Shown here piece by piece: positions 21,777-34,367 of a stretch of 64,000 bases of DNA. Made by a program: the position numbers and the translations under genes. Below the pieces are notes generated by a model that saw only the letters and a program-made list of their open reading frames with translations, had not been told where the DNA came from and searched no databases. Location: assembly GCA_016802295.1 (NCBI GenBank), contig JAESIW010000118.1, positions 1,907,430 through 1,971,429 on the forward strand, read 5' to 3'. The stretch comes from Brachionus rotundiformis (lineage: Eukaryota > Rotifera > Eurotatoria > Ploima > Brachionidae). Positions within the stretch are counted from its first letter, which is position 1; each line of letters starts with the position of its first letter.

Positions 21777-23214
21777 TTAAATATTCAAAATTTTAGTTAG
21801 TGAATTTTTAATATCGTTTACAGCCATGTCTATATCTTTTTTTGTTGTTTCTCTTCCTACACTGAGTCTAATTGCGTTTGAAGCTTGACCGATATCAATA
21901 TTCATAGCTAGTAATATATTTGACGCTCTCAATTCTCCTGAATGACAACAAGAACCAGTGCTTGCTTCCAAAACTTCACAATTTCTCAATATCTCATAGC
22001 CTTTAAATTTATCACTTTTTATAAATGATACGTTACATGTATTTGGTAATCTTCTTGTCGTATTTGATTTTCCATTAAATCTTAAATTCTCGGCATCAAA
22101 AGTTTCCTTTATAAAAATAATAGATTAAAAAAAAAACTTTAATTCTATCTACAATTAATTTAATTTCCAAGTAATCTCTCATTTCTTGCATATTTTTTGA
22201 ATATTTATCCAAATGTTTAGTTACCAATTCACTCGCTTTACCAAGCCCTACAATCATTGGGGTATTTTCTGTACCTGGTCTTAGTCCACTTTCTTGTCCA
22301 GCTCCTTGAAAAAGATGATAAATTGGCGATTTTTTAGTATCCTGAGTTAAACAATTTCTAGCATAAAGAGCACCAATCTTGGGTCCATAATACTTATGTC
22401 CAACAATTGTCAAATAATCTACTTTCAGTTTTTCAACATCTACTTTTATTTTGCCAATAGCTTGTGCCGCGTCTGTATGGACAAAAATTGGAATCTCTCT
22501 TTCATCTAATTTCCTTATTTTCTCAGTCAATTCCTCTACTGGCTGAACAACTCCTGTCTCGTTATTTGCCAGCATTATTGATACAAGTACAGTATTAGGT
22601 TTAATTATCCTTAAAACATCCCAAGTACTAATTGCACCATTTGAATCTACATTTACCACACTAACCTCTTTTAACAAAATAAAGTCTTTATTTAACAATA
22701 AAGATTTTTTCTTACCAGCAAGACCATTTTTTTCATAATGCTCTGCTACCAATTTTACCGAATCATGTTCCACATTTGAGATAACAAAATGTGGCAATGG
22801 TTCCAAGTTATGCATTTTATTTTTTAAATTTTGATAATACATATAAACCGAATTGAAAACAACATTATTTGCCTTTATTGACATTTTTTATTAATTAAAT
22901 TAATTTCAATAGATCTTTACCTCAGTGCCACCAGATAAGAATACGATATCAGAGGAAAATTTGGCGTTTATCATTTGAGCAATGAGTGTTCGAGATTTGT
23001 TTATCTCATCCTTGGCATCCTTGCCTCCAATGTACTGACTTGACGGATTGGACCACCCCTGGCACAAGGATTCGGTGATGCAATGTATGACTTCGGAGTC
23101 TAGCGGTGTTGTGGCGTTGTAGTCAAGATAAACCCTTTAAGATGGATTATTTTACCTCATTTTTTGCCAATATTTTGAAATTATTTTTTACTTTTGATCC
23201 AAATTTTGGCTCAT
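21777..23214 (-). CDS. SCLY: Selenocysteine lyase (class V PLP aminotransferase fold), 428 aa
   Basis: PLP enzyme that splits selenocysteine into alanine and selenide for selenium recycling; it is related to NifS cysteine desulfurases. Exons are 23214-23192, 23134-22921, 22872-22153 and 22106-21777; introns of 57, 48 and 46 bp are all in phase. The short first exon joins to give MSQNLDQKVYLDYNATTP, matching the family N-terminus. Later motifs are SGGTEANN, HFVISNVEHDS, IMLANNETG, HTDAAQAIGK, the PLP lysine in VGHKYYGPK (about K239), LRPGTENTP, the catalytic cysteine in SCCHSGE (about C373) and RLSVGRETT. SIMLANNETG and GHKYYGPKIGALY resemble animal SCLY rather than mitochondrial NFS1, and no mitochondrial presequence is visible. 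The gene lies between palindromic units 2 and 3. Confidence 0.92.
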
Positions 23215-24380
23215 TTTTATCAAATTCAAATATTTTGTTAAAATTGAGTTAACACATTTAAATTAAATTAAATATAAGAATAATAAATTTAGGAATTTAT
23301 TTTTTTTGTTAGGAAAATATTTGTAAATTAATGGTTGAGTTTTTTTTAAAATTATAATTATTCCAATTCATTATGCCAATTTGAAAAATTCATTTTATTG
23401 ACTTTAAAAATTTTGCTATTTATTTTAAATTATTATATTGATTTGGTAATATTAATTATAAATTCGTTTACGCCAAACAAAATTTAATAAATTAACAAGA
23501 TATCTGGTTATTTTTAAATATTATAGACGGAGGTCTCAAACGATTTTTTTAAATTAGGTGATAATTTTATACAAAAGATAGGCAAAGAAATCAAGGCTAA
23601 ATGTGAATAGAATTATAGAGACTCATTTTTCCATCTTAAAAATTATAATCTCTTTAAGCATAAATAATTCTATTAAAGTAAACACCGATTAATCATTAGA
23701 ATTGATTAGAAAAGGCTAATAATTAGAAAAAAGAATGCAGAGATACAAATAAATAGAAATTTATTATATAAACAAAAATTTAATCTTTTTTAAATTTATG
23801 ACTGTTTAAGAGAGATTAAAGAAAAAACAACTAAAGGCTTTATCTAAAGATAGATTGCGCAAATTTTACATTTTAATTAAAAAGCCAGATCCCAAGATTA
23901 AAAATGAGATAAAATATAATTATTAAAAAAATTTAAGCATATCTGGTTTTACATTTTTTTAAGAAAATAATTTAACTATATAATTTTAAAGAAATTTATC
24001 TCAAAATAAAATAGAAAAATGTTTGAAGTGAAAGAAGAAAAAGTATTTTTAAGAAAAATAAGTCAAGAAGTTAAACCAGTTGAGAAATAAAGACATCTTA
24101 TTGAAATAAATGACTAAGAAAATATTTATTAGAACTCAAGAATAATTAGCTTGATATAATTATTTTTATAATTATTAAGAGATTTGATATTAAGAAAAAA
24201 CAATATTTCCGAACATTCTTTTAAGGAATATATTCTATTATATTCTAAATTTATAGATAGAAAAGAAAATAAAATGCAAGATAATTATTTAAAAAATTAA
24301 TAAAGAAATTATCCACAAAAAATTGATTAATAAAAAATTAGGAACAGTTTTGGACAATAGATTAATGGTTTTTTTTAGAA
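23215..24380. other. AT-rich spacer upstream of SCLY
   Basis: Rich in A/T with no supported exon. It should hold the SCLY promoter. No repeats recognised before unit 3. Confidence 0.5.
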
Positions 24381-24474
24381 TAAATAAAATATTTTATTTA
24401 ATTAATTGAAATTTAATTTAAAAATATAAATTTAAGGATCTATTAGATCGCTAAAATTCTATTCTTAAGTACAT

Positions 24475-24780
24475 TTAGAAAGATTGGTTGAATGAACCAA
24501 ATGATGGAATGGCTGAAAATGATTGACCAGAAGTGAGTGATTGAGCTCCGTAGAGGGAGAGAGGGCTCAATTGTGGAGCAGCAGCGCTCAATTGTGGTGT
24601 GGCAAGACTCAATTGTGGTGCTAGGGTTGACAAGAGAGCTGATTGTTCAAATCCGGTGAATTGTTGAGCTGAACCGAATGATGGTTGAGCGAATGAAGCT
24701 GATGGGAAAGCTAGTTAATTTTAAAAGAGAAATTAATTATTGAATAATTTAGATAAAAATTAATAATTACTGTTGAACAT
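24475..24780 (-). CDS. Low-complexity MFNTFPS-family protein, unit 3 left gene, 81 aa
   Basis: Exons are 24780-24771 and 24710-24475. It carries the unit-3-specific substitution STLAPQLS (Pro33 to Leu), also present in its twin. Otherwise as in unit 1. Minus-strand TATAAA lies at 24843-24838. Confidence 0.8.
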
Positions 24781-24791
24781 TTTAGTTTTAT

Positions 24792-25283
24792 TTTCTTAGA
24801 TGAAAGTTTAATTTTTTTTATGAATTTGAGTGAATTATTTATATTGTAAATTTTGTAAGGCTTGATTAACTTTTTACCAAATTAAAAAAAAATAATTTAG
24901 AATAACCAGTTTATTGAATACACTTTTTTTTCATTTTCATTTTGGATTCCTGAATTTTTTTTTCATTGTTTTATAAACATGAATTCAATAATGATTATAA
25001 AATATAATAATTCATCACTATCCAAGTGAATGCGCGGTCTTTACAAAAAAAAATTAAAAATTATCTTTTTTCTCTTCATTGTTTAGTTGTTGTGAAGTGG
25101 GTGTTCATTTAATTTTGTTCTTTTTTTTTTGTTTAATTTAACATTTATGAATTAATAAGTGAGCTATCTTCATTAAAGAAGTTCTAGAATAAACCAAATC
25201 AACCGTGACTAGTTCATTTTTTAATTTATTATATAAATAAGACTTTAATTTTCTTTTTTGTATTAAATCAACAAAAACAAAAT
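24792..25283. promoter_or_regulatory. Shared bidirectional promoter region of unit 3
   Basis: Minus-strand TATAAA at 24838-24843, plus-strand TATATAAA at 25230-25237 and TTCTAGAA at 25192-25199. Same order and spacing as in units 1 and 2. Confidence 0.55.
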
Positions 25284-25294
25284 TTAAAACTAAA

Positions 25295-25600
25295 ATGTTC
25301 AACAGTAATTAATAATTTTTATCTAAATTATTTAATAATTAATTTCTCTTTTAAAATTAACTAGCTTTTCCATCAGCTTCATTCGCTCAACCATCATTCG
25401 GTTCAGCTCAACAATTCACCGGATTTGAACAATCAGCTCTCTTGTCAACCCTAGCACCACAATTGAGTCTTGCCACACCACAATTGAGCGCTGCTGCTCC
25501 ACAATTGAGCCCTCTCTCACTCTACGGAGCTCAATCACTCACTTCTGGTCAATCATTTTCAGCCATTCCATCATTTGGTTCATTCAACCAATCTTTCTAA
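25295..25600 (+). CDS. Low-complexity MFNTFPS-family protein, unit 3 right gene, 81 aa
   Basis: Exons are 25295-25304 and 25365-25600. It shares the Pro33-to-Leu change with its inverted twin, and a silent TTC-to-TTT change at Phe5 is private. The family 3' UTR is missing after the stop, so it must use another poly(A) site; AATAAA occurs at about 25668 nearby. Confidence 0.78.
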
Positions 25601-25605
25601 ATGTC

Positions 25606-28600
25606 CTAAATTTAAATAATACTCATAATTTTATCAATAAAGATGAAGTTTAGAGAACTTTGTTAGCTTCTCACAAATAAACTGTTTTTTTCAATTCAAA
25701 TTTAAAATTTAAATCATTTTCCTTATTATCAAAAATTATTTCTACATATATACCAGTAAGATTTCAAACCACATCATTTTTTTATTAATAGCAGACAGAC
25801 TCTCTTTTATTTTACTTTTTTTTTGATTTGTTAGTATATTTTTCGCTTTACTTTGAATTCTCTTATTGATACGTATTAATTTTATTATTTTGATAATCAA
25901 GCAATTTTAATATAAATAATCTTGGAGTTATTTTTTTCCATTCTTTCCTCGCAGTTATTTTACATAATTTCAAATATTTCTCATTTAAATATCACATAAA
26001 ATATTCTCTTTATTTTTCCAATATCGTGTCAGAATTCTATTTAAATTTGGCTTCAATAAGCCAATGCCATTTTTGTCCCATAACTGGTTGTACAACTTAT
26101 CATTATTCCTTACCAATTGTTAGACAACCATTTTCAATTAACAATTAACTTGGTTCTAAAATGTGTTTTAGGTATCTTAACATGTGTTTATTTCATCAAG
26201 AATCAAGATCTTCAACCATTTTTTTTTATTACATAATTGTTTAGCTATTTGCTTTGAACAACTTATAGTATCAATTTTACAAGCTTTAGAATAATTAATC
26301 AAATCATGATAAAACAAGATTTTCATTCTAATCGAACCAAAATTCCCCATAGATAAATGTTCTCGTAATGAACAAAAAAGATAAATTTTCCATTCACTCT
26401 TTTATTTTTTCTTAATTTCATACTAAACAAATAAATCCCAAAACGTTCTACTCTAGCGTTTTATTCTTATCTATTTTGCTTATTCAGGGTGCCGGGTTCA
26501 CTCACTCTCTTATCTTGACAAGTATTCTGGCAAACTTTTCACAAATCTTTGGTTCCATTCACTAACTTGCATTTGACAGCCTGCGCAAATGTCAAGACTA
26601 GCTCCACTGATCTCACCTAGCCTCGAATTTAACTTAGCTGAACTTAATTTTTATTTTAAAAATACATTTCCGCCCTATTCCCAAATTAAATTAGTTTTTT
26701 CTTTTTTGCGTTTATAATGATTAGAAATTTTCCAGCCGTGCTATTCATGTGCTGAAATTTGCTGCTTAATTTCTCCTTGTGCCACTTGTTTGGTTTAAAA
26801 TAGCTTTTTTTTCTAATTACCCTGATGAAATTATTTTTCTTAAACTTAAATAATTAATGAATTTTTAAAGAAAGCCCCAAAATGCCATTTGCTCATAATT
26901 TAAGTTTATTTCCGTCATCATGAGAGTACCTTTAAATGTAGCTAAAATCGATTTTTAACTTTTTTTTTTTTAAATTTTTATTAATCAAAAACAATTGCCG
27001 AATAAAACTAATAAATATTTATTCAATTTTTTTAATAATAAATATTAATTTGTCAGGTTTATCGGCGTTTTTTGGCTGATAACCAAACAAAAGTCTGAGA
27101 TAAGATCAATTTGCATTAGAAAGATTAATAGAATACTCTTATCAAGTAATTTTGTCAGTCATTATCGCTCGATAAGAGTTGTTTTAGAGCTTATATTCCA
27201 GAAGCAATCAAGGAAATGGCGTCAGATTAATAAAATTCCCAATTTAGCTCAACAAATTGAGGCAGCAATAAAAAATCATTTATTTTTTATTTAAAAACAA
27301 AAAAAATCAATTTTTTTGTCAATTTATTAACTAAATTATGCCAAGGCTAATAAAATAAAGAATAGAGCCAACCACAAAAAATAATAATAATTAAACTGAT
27401 TAAGAATCGGATCATGAGTTGTGCATTCATTACCATTTTTAGTACCATAATTTGAATAGTAAATAAAAAATAAATTTTTGTTTGGAAAAATTTAAATTTA
27501 AGATGCGGAAAGCAGGCATAATAAATAGCTAATTAAATCTATTGAACTATCTATTTGCAGCTTGTTTTCTAAGAAGCCTGGCTCAGAACTAGAGAGTATA
27601 ATTTGCGTTTAAATTTTCTTAAATTACATCAGTAATGTTTTTCTTTCAAAAGGTTAAAACTCTGTTTAGATTTATGAAAATTGATATATAAAGAAGATAA
27701 GATTTTGATGCACACACTTTTGCTCACACATTTATCTCACACGGTATGCTATTACTTATTTCTTATTATCTAAATCTATCTTTCTTTATTTGGCAACAAC
27801 CACTATGTATACACACTTTGTAGTTTATAGATTTGTTATTGTAAGAGCCTATGCTGCCATATGATAAACTAATTAAAACCCTTCATTACTTATACAACTT
27901 GAAATATAAAACTTAATTTTTTTAATAGATAATTAAAAATGGTCAATAATTAGGAAAATTTTATTTTGTTTTATTTTTTATTTAAACAAAACTGTAAACT
28001 TAGAATAGAATAGGATTATTATTGGCTTATTCTTATCTTAATACGAAGCATTTGCTTTGGAATTTCAGGGTGTACTAAATATGTTTTATTTTTGAGCAAA
28101 ATTTTGGTCTGATTATCTTTACTTATGATATATTTTTTGCTAATTCCAGTCCATATTTAGCTGCTAGTTCTAATTCCCACCGCGATCTATCTATTTATTT
28201 AACCTTATAAGCTTTTCTTTTTCTTTTTTTTTTTCAAACTACACTCGTTTATAACTTTAAAAACATAATAATTAGTTTAAATAAAATAACTATTTCAAAG
28301 TTGTGCCTGATTTGAGCCTATTTTGAGTTTAAATTGAGTTTAATTTTGTCAGAAAATAATCTCATTAATTAATTAAATAAAATTAAGTAATATTTTTATT
28401 TATTTTCAAGTGAAGCATTTGAAAGATTTGTAAGTTGACTTTTTTTTTATACTCATGGAGTGGTCAGTGGAGCCAGTGGTTGGTTTTTATCTATATTTCA
28501 TCAGTTCGTATCTGATCTTTAGCTCAAATAAAGCCAGACTTAGTAATCTTATACCTGTTGAAAGCAATTTATGAATTAAAATGTTAAATCAGAGAAAAAA

Positions 28601-31600
28601 AAAAGGTTAATAGCTTTCAAAGTAAGCTAAACTAGGCTTCTTGGAATGATGGTTCTCTCGAAGCAATTTAGGCAGCCCCATTTGCAATTTATTTAATAAA
28701 TATTGTCAGTTTATTTTGATAATAGTCGGATCTATTCATTCATTATTTCTTAGCCAAGAAGAATTATTTTCTGAATATTAATTTCTTATCTAAGGATTTA
28801 GCTTGTCAAAAATTATAATGCTAATAAGTGCTGGGGATTCAATGAAATTTTAGACCTACTAAAATTTTCCTATAAAATGCAAATTAATTTTTGTTTTAAT
28901 AAACTTTGAATTAATAAGATGCTGATGAATTGTTTGTGCTTCCAAAGGGTCATGATTAAGCCTATATTCGGTCGCCTAAGAGCCTGATTATTCCATGTTG
29001 CGGAATATATCGCATTAATAGTCACTCGCATAACTTCCTTTTTATTTTATTTCTTTTTATTACAAAAATAATTATTTGTTTTTAATTTAACATTATTTTT
29101 CTTTCGCTAGAATTAATTTAAGACTGTAAGAGCAATTATATATATTAAAATACATGATTGGAAGTATTTTTGGCATTAAATCTAGACTTAAAATTAAACT
29201 AACACCAAGTTTCTGTGGTTACAGCCAATATACTTAATTAAAGCAAGGAGCTTTTAATTATTTAAATCATAGCTAAACCAACCAGCTGATGTGTAAATAT
29301 CCTCATTAACTTGCACGGTGTTTATATGAATAGTTTTTTTACCAAAAATGCCATGGGACCTTTTGGGACAGAGCTAATGCATTGAAAATTTAAATTAATT
29401 AAAAAGGTTCCAGACTAATTAGGCTTTATTTTTGGTCTCAGTTTCATTCCCAAGGGTATGGAAATTTTTTCATTAATTTTTTTCAAATAATAAAATTCCG
29501 AGGCTATGTTTTTAATTAAAGAGTATATTTTCTTCCAAGTAATCATTTTTTTTCTATCTTGATTTTATTGACAAATAATTAAGAAAAAAAGTTATCAATA
29601 AATTAATTGAAGCATTGAATTGTCAAGGAAGTATTTTTTTCATTAGGATCAAAAGTGACAAATTTAAAACTACTGTTAGAACCAATCGTGGTATTTTTGG
29701 CTTAAACTGAGACAAAAATACTTCTAATTCTCTTGAGTGAATTGCTTCTACTTAAGATATGTCAATTATAAAAAAAATTAGATAAATGACTATTAATGTT
29801 TTTATTAAATAACAAAATTTTGATTGACAAATTTCTTTTTTCAAAGGTTAAATCAAATCTGTTTAGAACGCTTCTAAGGGTTTGCATAGATTATTAATAG
29901 CTTAATTTTATTTGAGTTGATTGTTTTTTTTTTCAAATAAAAAGTGTCATTATTTCATTTAATTAAATTTTTAAGACAAACATAAATTTTTTAATTAAGA
30001 AAAAAATTTTTCATAATCGATTTATTTTTAATTTTTATTTGAAAATTTATTTCTTCCTATTTGCATAATTTTTGAATTTATTTAAATAATCAAAGTCTTT
30101 AAATAATTGAAGTGAAAAAAAAAAAGAATTTGCTTAAAATTTATTTACTTAATTAAACAAAATTTTTTTTCCTTATCCTGTCCTAATATGAGCTCAATTT
30201 TCAATATTGAAAATATCGATTTTGTAACTTATGATAATTTAACTTTTTAATTGTTTAGTCTGTTTTTTTAGCTAATTGATTTTTTAAGTTAAAGAAAAAT
30301 TAAAAATATTTTTTTTTTCATAAATACAGTTTCAATTAATTAAATAAACTTAATTAAAGTTAGGCGATGAATTATTTGGGCTCAAATTGGGTTCATTTTA
30401 AGTTGTAGGAGGAAGAGACATTGAAACAAAATTGGTTCTTAATTGCTTCCTAGTATTTCTTGTGTATAATTATCTTTTTTTAAATCTAATCGAATTGTTG
30501 ATCGTTCTTCATGCACTAAATGATCAGATAAACAATAAGGAAATTTTATCAAATCACAAAAAGTTATTATTCCAAAGTTACTTTCTTTCCCAAAACTCGA
30601 GTTGATCACGAAATTTTTCTAGCTTTTTATCTTCTAATTATCCTAAATAAAAAAATTAAGAAATTTACAGATAATTTAGTCTATTGGGCCTTAAATTAAA
30701 CTAATGCTTTTCAAAAAAAGTTTTACTAATTTTCCATTGAAAAATTTGTTTAAAATATTAATTTTTAATAAAGCTATATTTGTTTTAAAATTATTATGTG
30801 ATTAAATTTTCTATAATCATTATTAATTTAAAGTTTAAATATTTAATTAAGTGTTCGTTTTTCAAATATAAAAGCTCAAGTAATTCAAAATTTTTATTCG
30901 TTTTAAAAATTAATTTTAAATTTTGGAAGTAATAAGATTAATTAATATTTTTAAGTGAAAATTTTTTTCTAAATACATTCCTTTTCTCATTAAATGAATT
31001 GATGGAATTTTATTTTAACATTTTATTTAAATTAACTTTCTTTTTGATAAATTTAATGAGAAAATGTTCATAGATTTATTATAATCATTTGGCTCAAGCT
31101 CTTTAACTTAAATTAGCTTAAAAAAATTGATAAATAAATTTTTTTAATGAAGCTCAAAGCAATTTTCCGATTGATCCTGATTGTATTTGATCCTTACATT
31201 GTTCATTTAATATAAGTAGACTTTTTCTTAATATCTATTCATACAAGCTTGGTTGTATTCCAGGTTTATTTCTAAAATAAATCTCGTACAACTTTCACCA
31301 TCTATTAGAACTGGCAGTTGTTTTTGATTTAGAAGTTTCTATGTCTCATTTGAAAAAAGCTTTTATCCCAATATAGATAATATGAATTAGTTCATAGTTA
31401 TCTAAACTATCAATTTAATTAAAAGAAGCCTTGGACCTTTTGAGCAATTTTATTTTTTCTATTAGATAAATTCTTTAAAGTATTTGGAAAATGATGGCAA
31501 AAAACGCTAATGATTAGAAAATAAAAACATGATAATTATCATAAAGATTTGTATTTTTTGTATTTGATTTAAAGTTTATTTTGCCTATTTTCATAATTTT

Positions 31601-32533
31601 TTTAATTAGTTTAAATTTAATAACTAAAAGTCTTGTTTGAATTAGATAGAAAAGGATTGCTATTTATCTGTTAATATTTTTAAATGATAATCAATAATAA
31701 TATATTAAAAAATATTCTTTCAATAATAAAAATGGTTTTTCAAGTTGATTGTTTGCTTTATAAGAGCTAATTTATTTTATTTTCTTGTAAAGTAATGTTG
31801 CATTAGTGCTTAAAGTCTGCAATCTTGGCAAATTTTATAACGCCCAATTAGATATGAATAAAAATTGGTTTATAAATTGTACAGTTTTTACAGATTATTT
31901 CATCTTTTAGAGTTTATTTTAATAATTATAGAACAATTACAAGTTATTAATTTTTATTTAGTTTTTTTTCTGTATTTCATTAAAGTAAAATATTAATTGG
32001 GAATAAATCCAATGTTTTAAGACTCACAGCATCAAACAAGGTCTTGATTAGTTAAGTATCATCTTTAAATATCTTTAAACTAAGAACCATTGATTGTAAA
32101 AATTATACAGACTTTTTGCTTATTTCTAGTCTTATCTCAATATTGCTTTGGAAATAATAAATTCCAATTATCTAAATGTATGAGTAATGCATTTTAAATA
32201 AATTCACTATTAAATTTCCTAATTATCTAATCATTGAATAAAATTAATCAGGTGTCTCTGATTTTTGTTTACGAGTAGTTTATTTTTTCTAAAATGGTTG
32301 CTGCAACACTTAAGTTAATTACTTGGCGTTTTTGGGACAACATTAAGTGCTTTGATTTGATTAATAAATTATCTATTGACTATTGCGACGGACTGATTTT
32401 GCCAACCGTTTTCTTAAACAAGTTCTTTGAGCCCACTTTGGCTACCGCTAATTCCTATTAGTTATTTTTGATTCTTACCCAAGTCCATTCCAAATTGGTA
32501 TAGCTCTTTCGTGATTGTTAACTAGTTAGATTA
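25606..32533. other. Gene-free AT-rich region
   Basis: About 7 kb without a supported exon, RNA gene or recognisable repeat. It is upstream of the Na+/Ca2+ exchanger and downstream of unit 3. Long A/T runs are frequent and all reading frames are short. Confidence 0.45.
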
Positions 32534-32657
32534 CAGTCGTAACTCTTTTATCCGCAACCCTCAAGACCTAAAACTACTATACTTTTATTGTAGAGAGAGT
32601 TGGGACCCAGAAAATTCGCACCAATGTCGAATTCTATGGATAAGGGAGCTCCGGTTA
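32534..32657. mobile_element. pogo/Tigger-like MITE, copy 1 (degenerate)
   Basis: The left end TA|CAGTCGTAACTCTTTTATCC and the right end GGATAAGGGAGCTCCGGT|TA are inverted repeats flanked by TA. They match the ends of the better-preserved copy at 58079-58206. It is ~124 bp and non-coding. Confidence 0.5.
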
Positions 32658-32884
32658 ATAAAGTTACCACTGTTTTATCTGTTAGACAATTAAAATGTTG
32701 AAAAATAGTTTTTAATTATTTATTAAAATAAAAAAAAATTTAGATTAAGATAAAAATCTTGCCAATTTTTTTTATTATTTTTTTTCTAGTATTTAATCAA
32801 ATCTCCTCTCAGTTTCCCAGTTCGAAAGCCTGAATAGACCTTCTCCATTTGGTTAATTTTAGTTTATCCATATTCTCTCATTGT

Positions 32885-33197
32885 TGTTTTGTGAAATTTG
32901 GTACCCGAAAAAATTGACCATAAATTAATGCTTAAAAAGGTTATAACTTTTTTTTCAAGGGTTTTTACTAGTTCAGCAAATGCAATATAGTGCAACATAC
33001 AGAGTTGCATCACAAGCTAATCTCTGCTAATAACGTACAAAATCCACTTCAGCCATATTTATCCATATTTAAATAATGATAAATTTGCACAGTTTTACCA
33101 AAATGCATTTACATAGCTATGTTTTGATATTTAAAAAATAAGTTATGAGAATTTTTAGCATTCTGTTCTGTTCTATTGTACTAAATTTCACAAAACC
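32885..33197. mobile_element. MITE with 8-bp target duplication, copy 2
   Basis: The left end TGTTTTGTGAAATTTGGTAC and the right end GTACTAAATTTCACAAAACC are inverted repeats, with flanking 8-mers CTCATTGT and CTCCTTGT (7/8). The interior GTGCAACATACAGAGTTGCA matches the element at 61054. 313 bp, non-coding. Confidence 0.7.
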
Positions 33198-33644
33198 CTC
33201 CTTGTTACTCCTTGTAGACTGAGCCGCAATTTCTAACCAGTCCAAACCGGTGACCATTTTCTAATGAAAGGGCTTTGAACATGCGCCCCGTACTACAGAA
33301 CCATCATCAAAAAAATTAATGCAATAAAATTAAGGCAATACAAATAACTCTTCGTTCCTACAGCACGGCACGGCTTTTATATTAAACACTTTGAGAAAGT
33401 TAAGTGTCACTAAACAATTACCGACATATCCTAAATTTAAACACAAAAATTAAAAAAAACGTCATTTTTAGGCCAGTTTTGATATTAACGACATGACGTC
33501 AATGAAATAGATAAGAATATTTTAGATTTTAATATTGACTGTAGATCAAGTTACAAATATAGCTTAATTAGTTTAACATTGGCTGGCTTCTTAGCTAATT
33601 TTTAAAAATTTTTAAAAATTTAATAAATAACTTAATTAATTTTT

Positions 33645-34090
33645 CGTAATTAATAATAATAATAATATAAGTTACAACAAGCTAGCAAGCTAGACTTGCG
33701 AAGATGGGAAACAGTAGGATCCCATCTATGGTAACTGTGTGTAAATGTACTGTGTTTAGAGCACAGCCATTTCCCTTGCTCTGCCTTCATCACACTGAAT
33801 ATTGTTATTCGTTAGGTTACCATTTACTCGAGAGCGCTGGCTCGTTTAATTCATGAACATTTAAATGCTAAGGACCAAATTCAGATCTCTTTCAATTGTT
33901 CTTCTTCAGGTCATCTCTGGTCTTCCGGCATTTCTCTTCCCTTGAGGTGTCCAAAATAGTGCAAGCCTAGGAATTCTGTCTGTTGGCATTCTAAAAAGCG
34001 ACTTACGTCATCTTCTGCGTATAATGTTGCAGATTGGCTCGGTCCTTGATCTGTTGTTCAGCCCCTCATTTGTAATAACTTCCAATCTAA
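33645..34090 (-). mobile_element. LINE 3' fragment with (ATT)n tail
   Basis: On the minus strand at about 33995-33890 the frame reads RMPTDRIPRLALFWTPQGKR then NAGRPEM, a stop, and RRTIERDLN. This is the conserved C-terminal tail of animal LINE endonuclease/reverse-transcriptase proteins. The downstream side ends in (ATT)n at about 33648-33666, a typical LINE simple-repeat tail. Stops and frameshifts make it inactive. It sits ~300 bp upstream of the exchanger start. Confidence 0.7.
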
Positions 34091-34367
34091 TTACCATTGT
34101 TTAAATATCGATTTTTGAATATTCAAAAAGTCGTTTAGCTTTGATAAGAAGACGACCAAATCTTGTTGAAAACTGATTTGCGTATATTAAGCATAAATCG
34201 ATTAAAAAACTCATTAACCAAAGTGAATATAATCTATCTATCAATGTATCTTATTTTGTTCTTAGACAACTTAGATGTTTTAGGCCACGAATTTTGCTTT
34301 TGTATAGAAAAAAAAATGTTTTTTCGGTCGTAGAGTTAGACAACGAAAATTTGGTTAACGAGCAAAA

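Larger units (their letters stand above)
24381..25605. repeat. Palindromic unit 3 (right arm truncated)
   Basis: Left arm 24381-24791, right arm 25284-25605, centre 24792-25283. The right arm matches the other units only to five bases after the stop codon and then diverges, so its gene has lost the family 3' UTR and AATAAAATATTTTATTT terminator. Both arms share private changes (CCCTAGCACC, AGTCTTGCCACACC) not found in units 1 and 2. Confidence 0.93.

Noticed and set aside
22096..22152. Extension of SCLY exon 2 past the lysine-rich end
   Set aside because: The extension (IVDRIKVFFL...) is intron sequence; a GTAGAT donor and AAAG acceptor restore the family sequence in phase.
17142..25605. CRISPR-like or satellite repeat array
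   Set aside because: Only three large palindromic units with unrelated genes between them; each arm has an intact spliced reading frame.
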